Origin: an uncultured Clostridia bacterium
Lineage (GTDB): Bacteria; Bacillota; Clostridia; Christensenellales; Aristaeellaceae
Reading direction: 5' to 3'
Length of the DNA: 43,392 nucleotides
Assembly: GCA_934663625.1 (NCBI GenBank)
Contig: CAKUKP010000011.1
Coordinates: forward strand, 1-43,392
Shown: piece by piece, positions 42,820-43,392 of the stretch
Layout of the letters: each line of letters starts with the position of its first letter
How positions within the stretch are numbered: the stretch's first letter is position 1
Notes under the pieces: model-generated
What the model was told of the DNA's origin: nothing
Database searches by the model: none
Seen by the model: the letters and a program-made list of their open reading frames with translations, nothing else
Made by a program: the position numbers and the translations under genes

Positions 42820-43392
42820 GTGTTCGAGATGTTTCCGAATATCGACATCGGGAAGGATGCCAAGTATCCTCTGTCAAGCTATCTGTTTGGTCACAGGATG
42901 CGCCCCAACCAGTCGGATATTGAATACCTAATCGAGTTTCTTCAGGTTATGCTGGCAAAAAAGAAGCTGGAAGATACCACCGATGAGTATTTTCCTAAAA
43001 TCCCCAGGGGGCAAGACAGGGAGATCGAATACTACCCAGAAGCGGCGATTGCGCTCAAAAGGTTTATCTTCTTCCCGAACAGCAAGCCGGAGGGCAAGCT
43101 GCCGGTTGACAAAGATGCATATCAGGAATGTCTTAAAAGCCTCGTGCAGAATGTCAATGGAGACAGCGACAGAGCAAAGAAGACCATCGCTATACTTCAG
43201 GACCTGTTCTATGGCTTCAATGCGACAGCGCAGAATCGATCCTGGTTTGACAAGAACATGCTGCCAGTATGTCCGGAGGTGATTCTCCCTGAGGGAATGG
43301 GCGTAAAATCTGAACGGGATCAGCTGGTCTTCGGAAGGGGCAGCGCAGAAATAGACAATAAGTTCTCGTATAACCGCTACACCTATATGTGC
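42820..43392 (+). CDS. Further gene of the defence operon, cut by the window end
   Basis: 191 residues are visible from a GTG at 42820, eight bases after AAAGGAGG, and the frame is still open at the window end. It starts MFEMFPNIDIGKDAKYPLSS and includes RMRPNQSDIEYLIEFLQVMLAKKKL and VILPEGMGVKSERDQLVFGRG. No domain is recognised in this part. Position 15 bases after the ATPase gene makes it part of the same operon, plausibly the next restriction component (SspG/DptG-like), which the missing C-terminus would decide. Confidence 0.7.
   Translation, partial: MFEMFPNIDIGKDAKYPLSSYLFGHRMRPNQSDIEYLIEFLQVMLAKKKLEDTTDEYFPKIPRGQDREIEYYPEAAIALKRFIFFPNSKPEGKLPVDKDAYQECLKSLVQNVNGDSDRAKKTIAILQDLFYGFNATAQNRSWFDKNMLPVCPEVILPEGMGVKSERDQLVFGRGSAEIDNKFSYNRYTYMC

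Overview
The window looks like a chromosome segment of a GC-rich, Gram-positive (Clostridia-like) bacterium. Reasons: strong AGGAGG-type ribosome binding sites, TTGACA/TATAAT promoters, a FloA/NfeD pair, a LytR-CpsA-Psr protein, and a LexA box of the Bacillus/Clostridium type (GAAC-N4-GTTC). No species can be named from the sequence alone.

Layout. (1) 1-1316: the 5' end of an ISAs1-type transposase gene running off the left edge, an orphan promoter-like repeat, and a cluster of intergenic hairpin repeats. (2) 1317-7735: a sugar-uptake operon (binding protein, RbsA/MglA-type ATPase, permease, arabinose/fucose-isomerase-like enzyme, rhamnose-mutarotase-like protein) followed by an AraC-type regulator. 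(3) 8404-18850: housekeeping genes, all on the + strand: glycosyltransferase, NfeD, FloA, a small membrane protein, TldD and TldE, an LCP-family cell-wall protein, an NhaC-like antiporter and a CDF metal exporter. (4) 18950-20648: a metallo-beta-lactamase-fold hydrolase and two gene remnants (MATE pump, TelA) joined at what looks like a deletion junction. (5) 20868-27840: a LacI-type regulator and a ribose-type operon containing an RbsD pyranase, a BtpA/SgcQ-family protein, a PfkB kinase and a complete ABC transporter. (6) 27937-29362: a small XRE regulator, a secreted small protein and a Thr-Tyr-Leu tRNA cluster with its own promoter and terminator. (7) 29363-43392: an accessory region directly downstream of tRNA-Leu.

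The accessory region holds small mobile-element-style genes, then an SOS-controlled translesion cassette (Y-family polymerase, YolD-like protein, 35-residue protein) with a LexA box inside the promoter spacer. Next comes a tightly packed + strand operon that I read as a DNA phosphorothioation defence system of the Ssp type. It encodes a PAPS-reductase-like ATP pyrophosphatase fused to zinc ribbons and an eight-cysteine ferredoxin domain, a DUF4007 protein, a 1199-residue P-loop ATPase, a cysteine desulfurase, a second P-loop ATPase with a CxxC-CxxC element, and a further gene cut by the window end. The first four would be the sulfur-modification module and the last two the likely effector side. 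Gene order and the ferredoxin fusion differ from the Ssp and Dnd sets I know.

A second unusual feature is a family of at least ten intergenic hairpins in three clusters (about 0.36, 7.7 and 15.9 kb). Their stems differ in sequence but stay perfectly paired, while all have an 11-nt loop that is nearly constant apart from one divergent copy.
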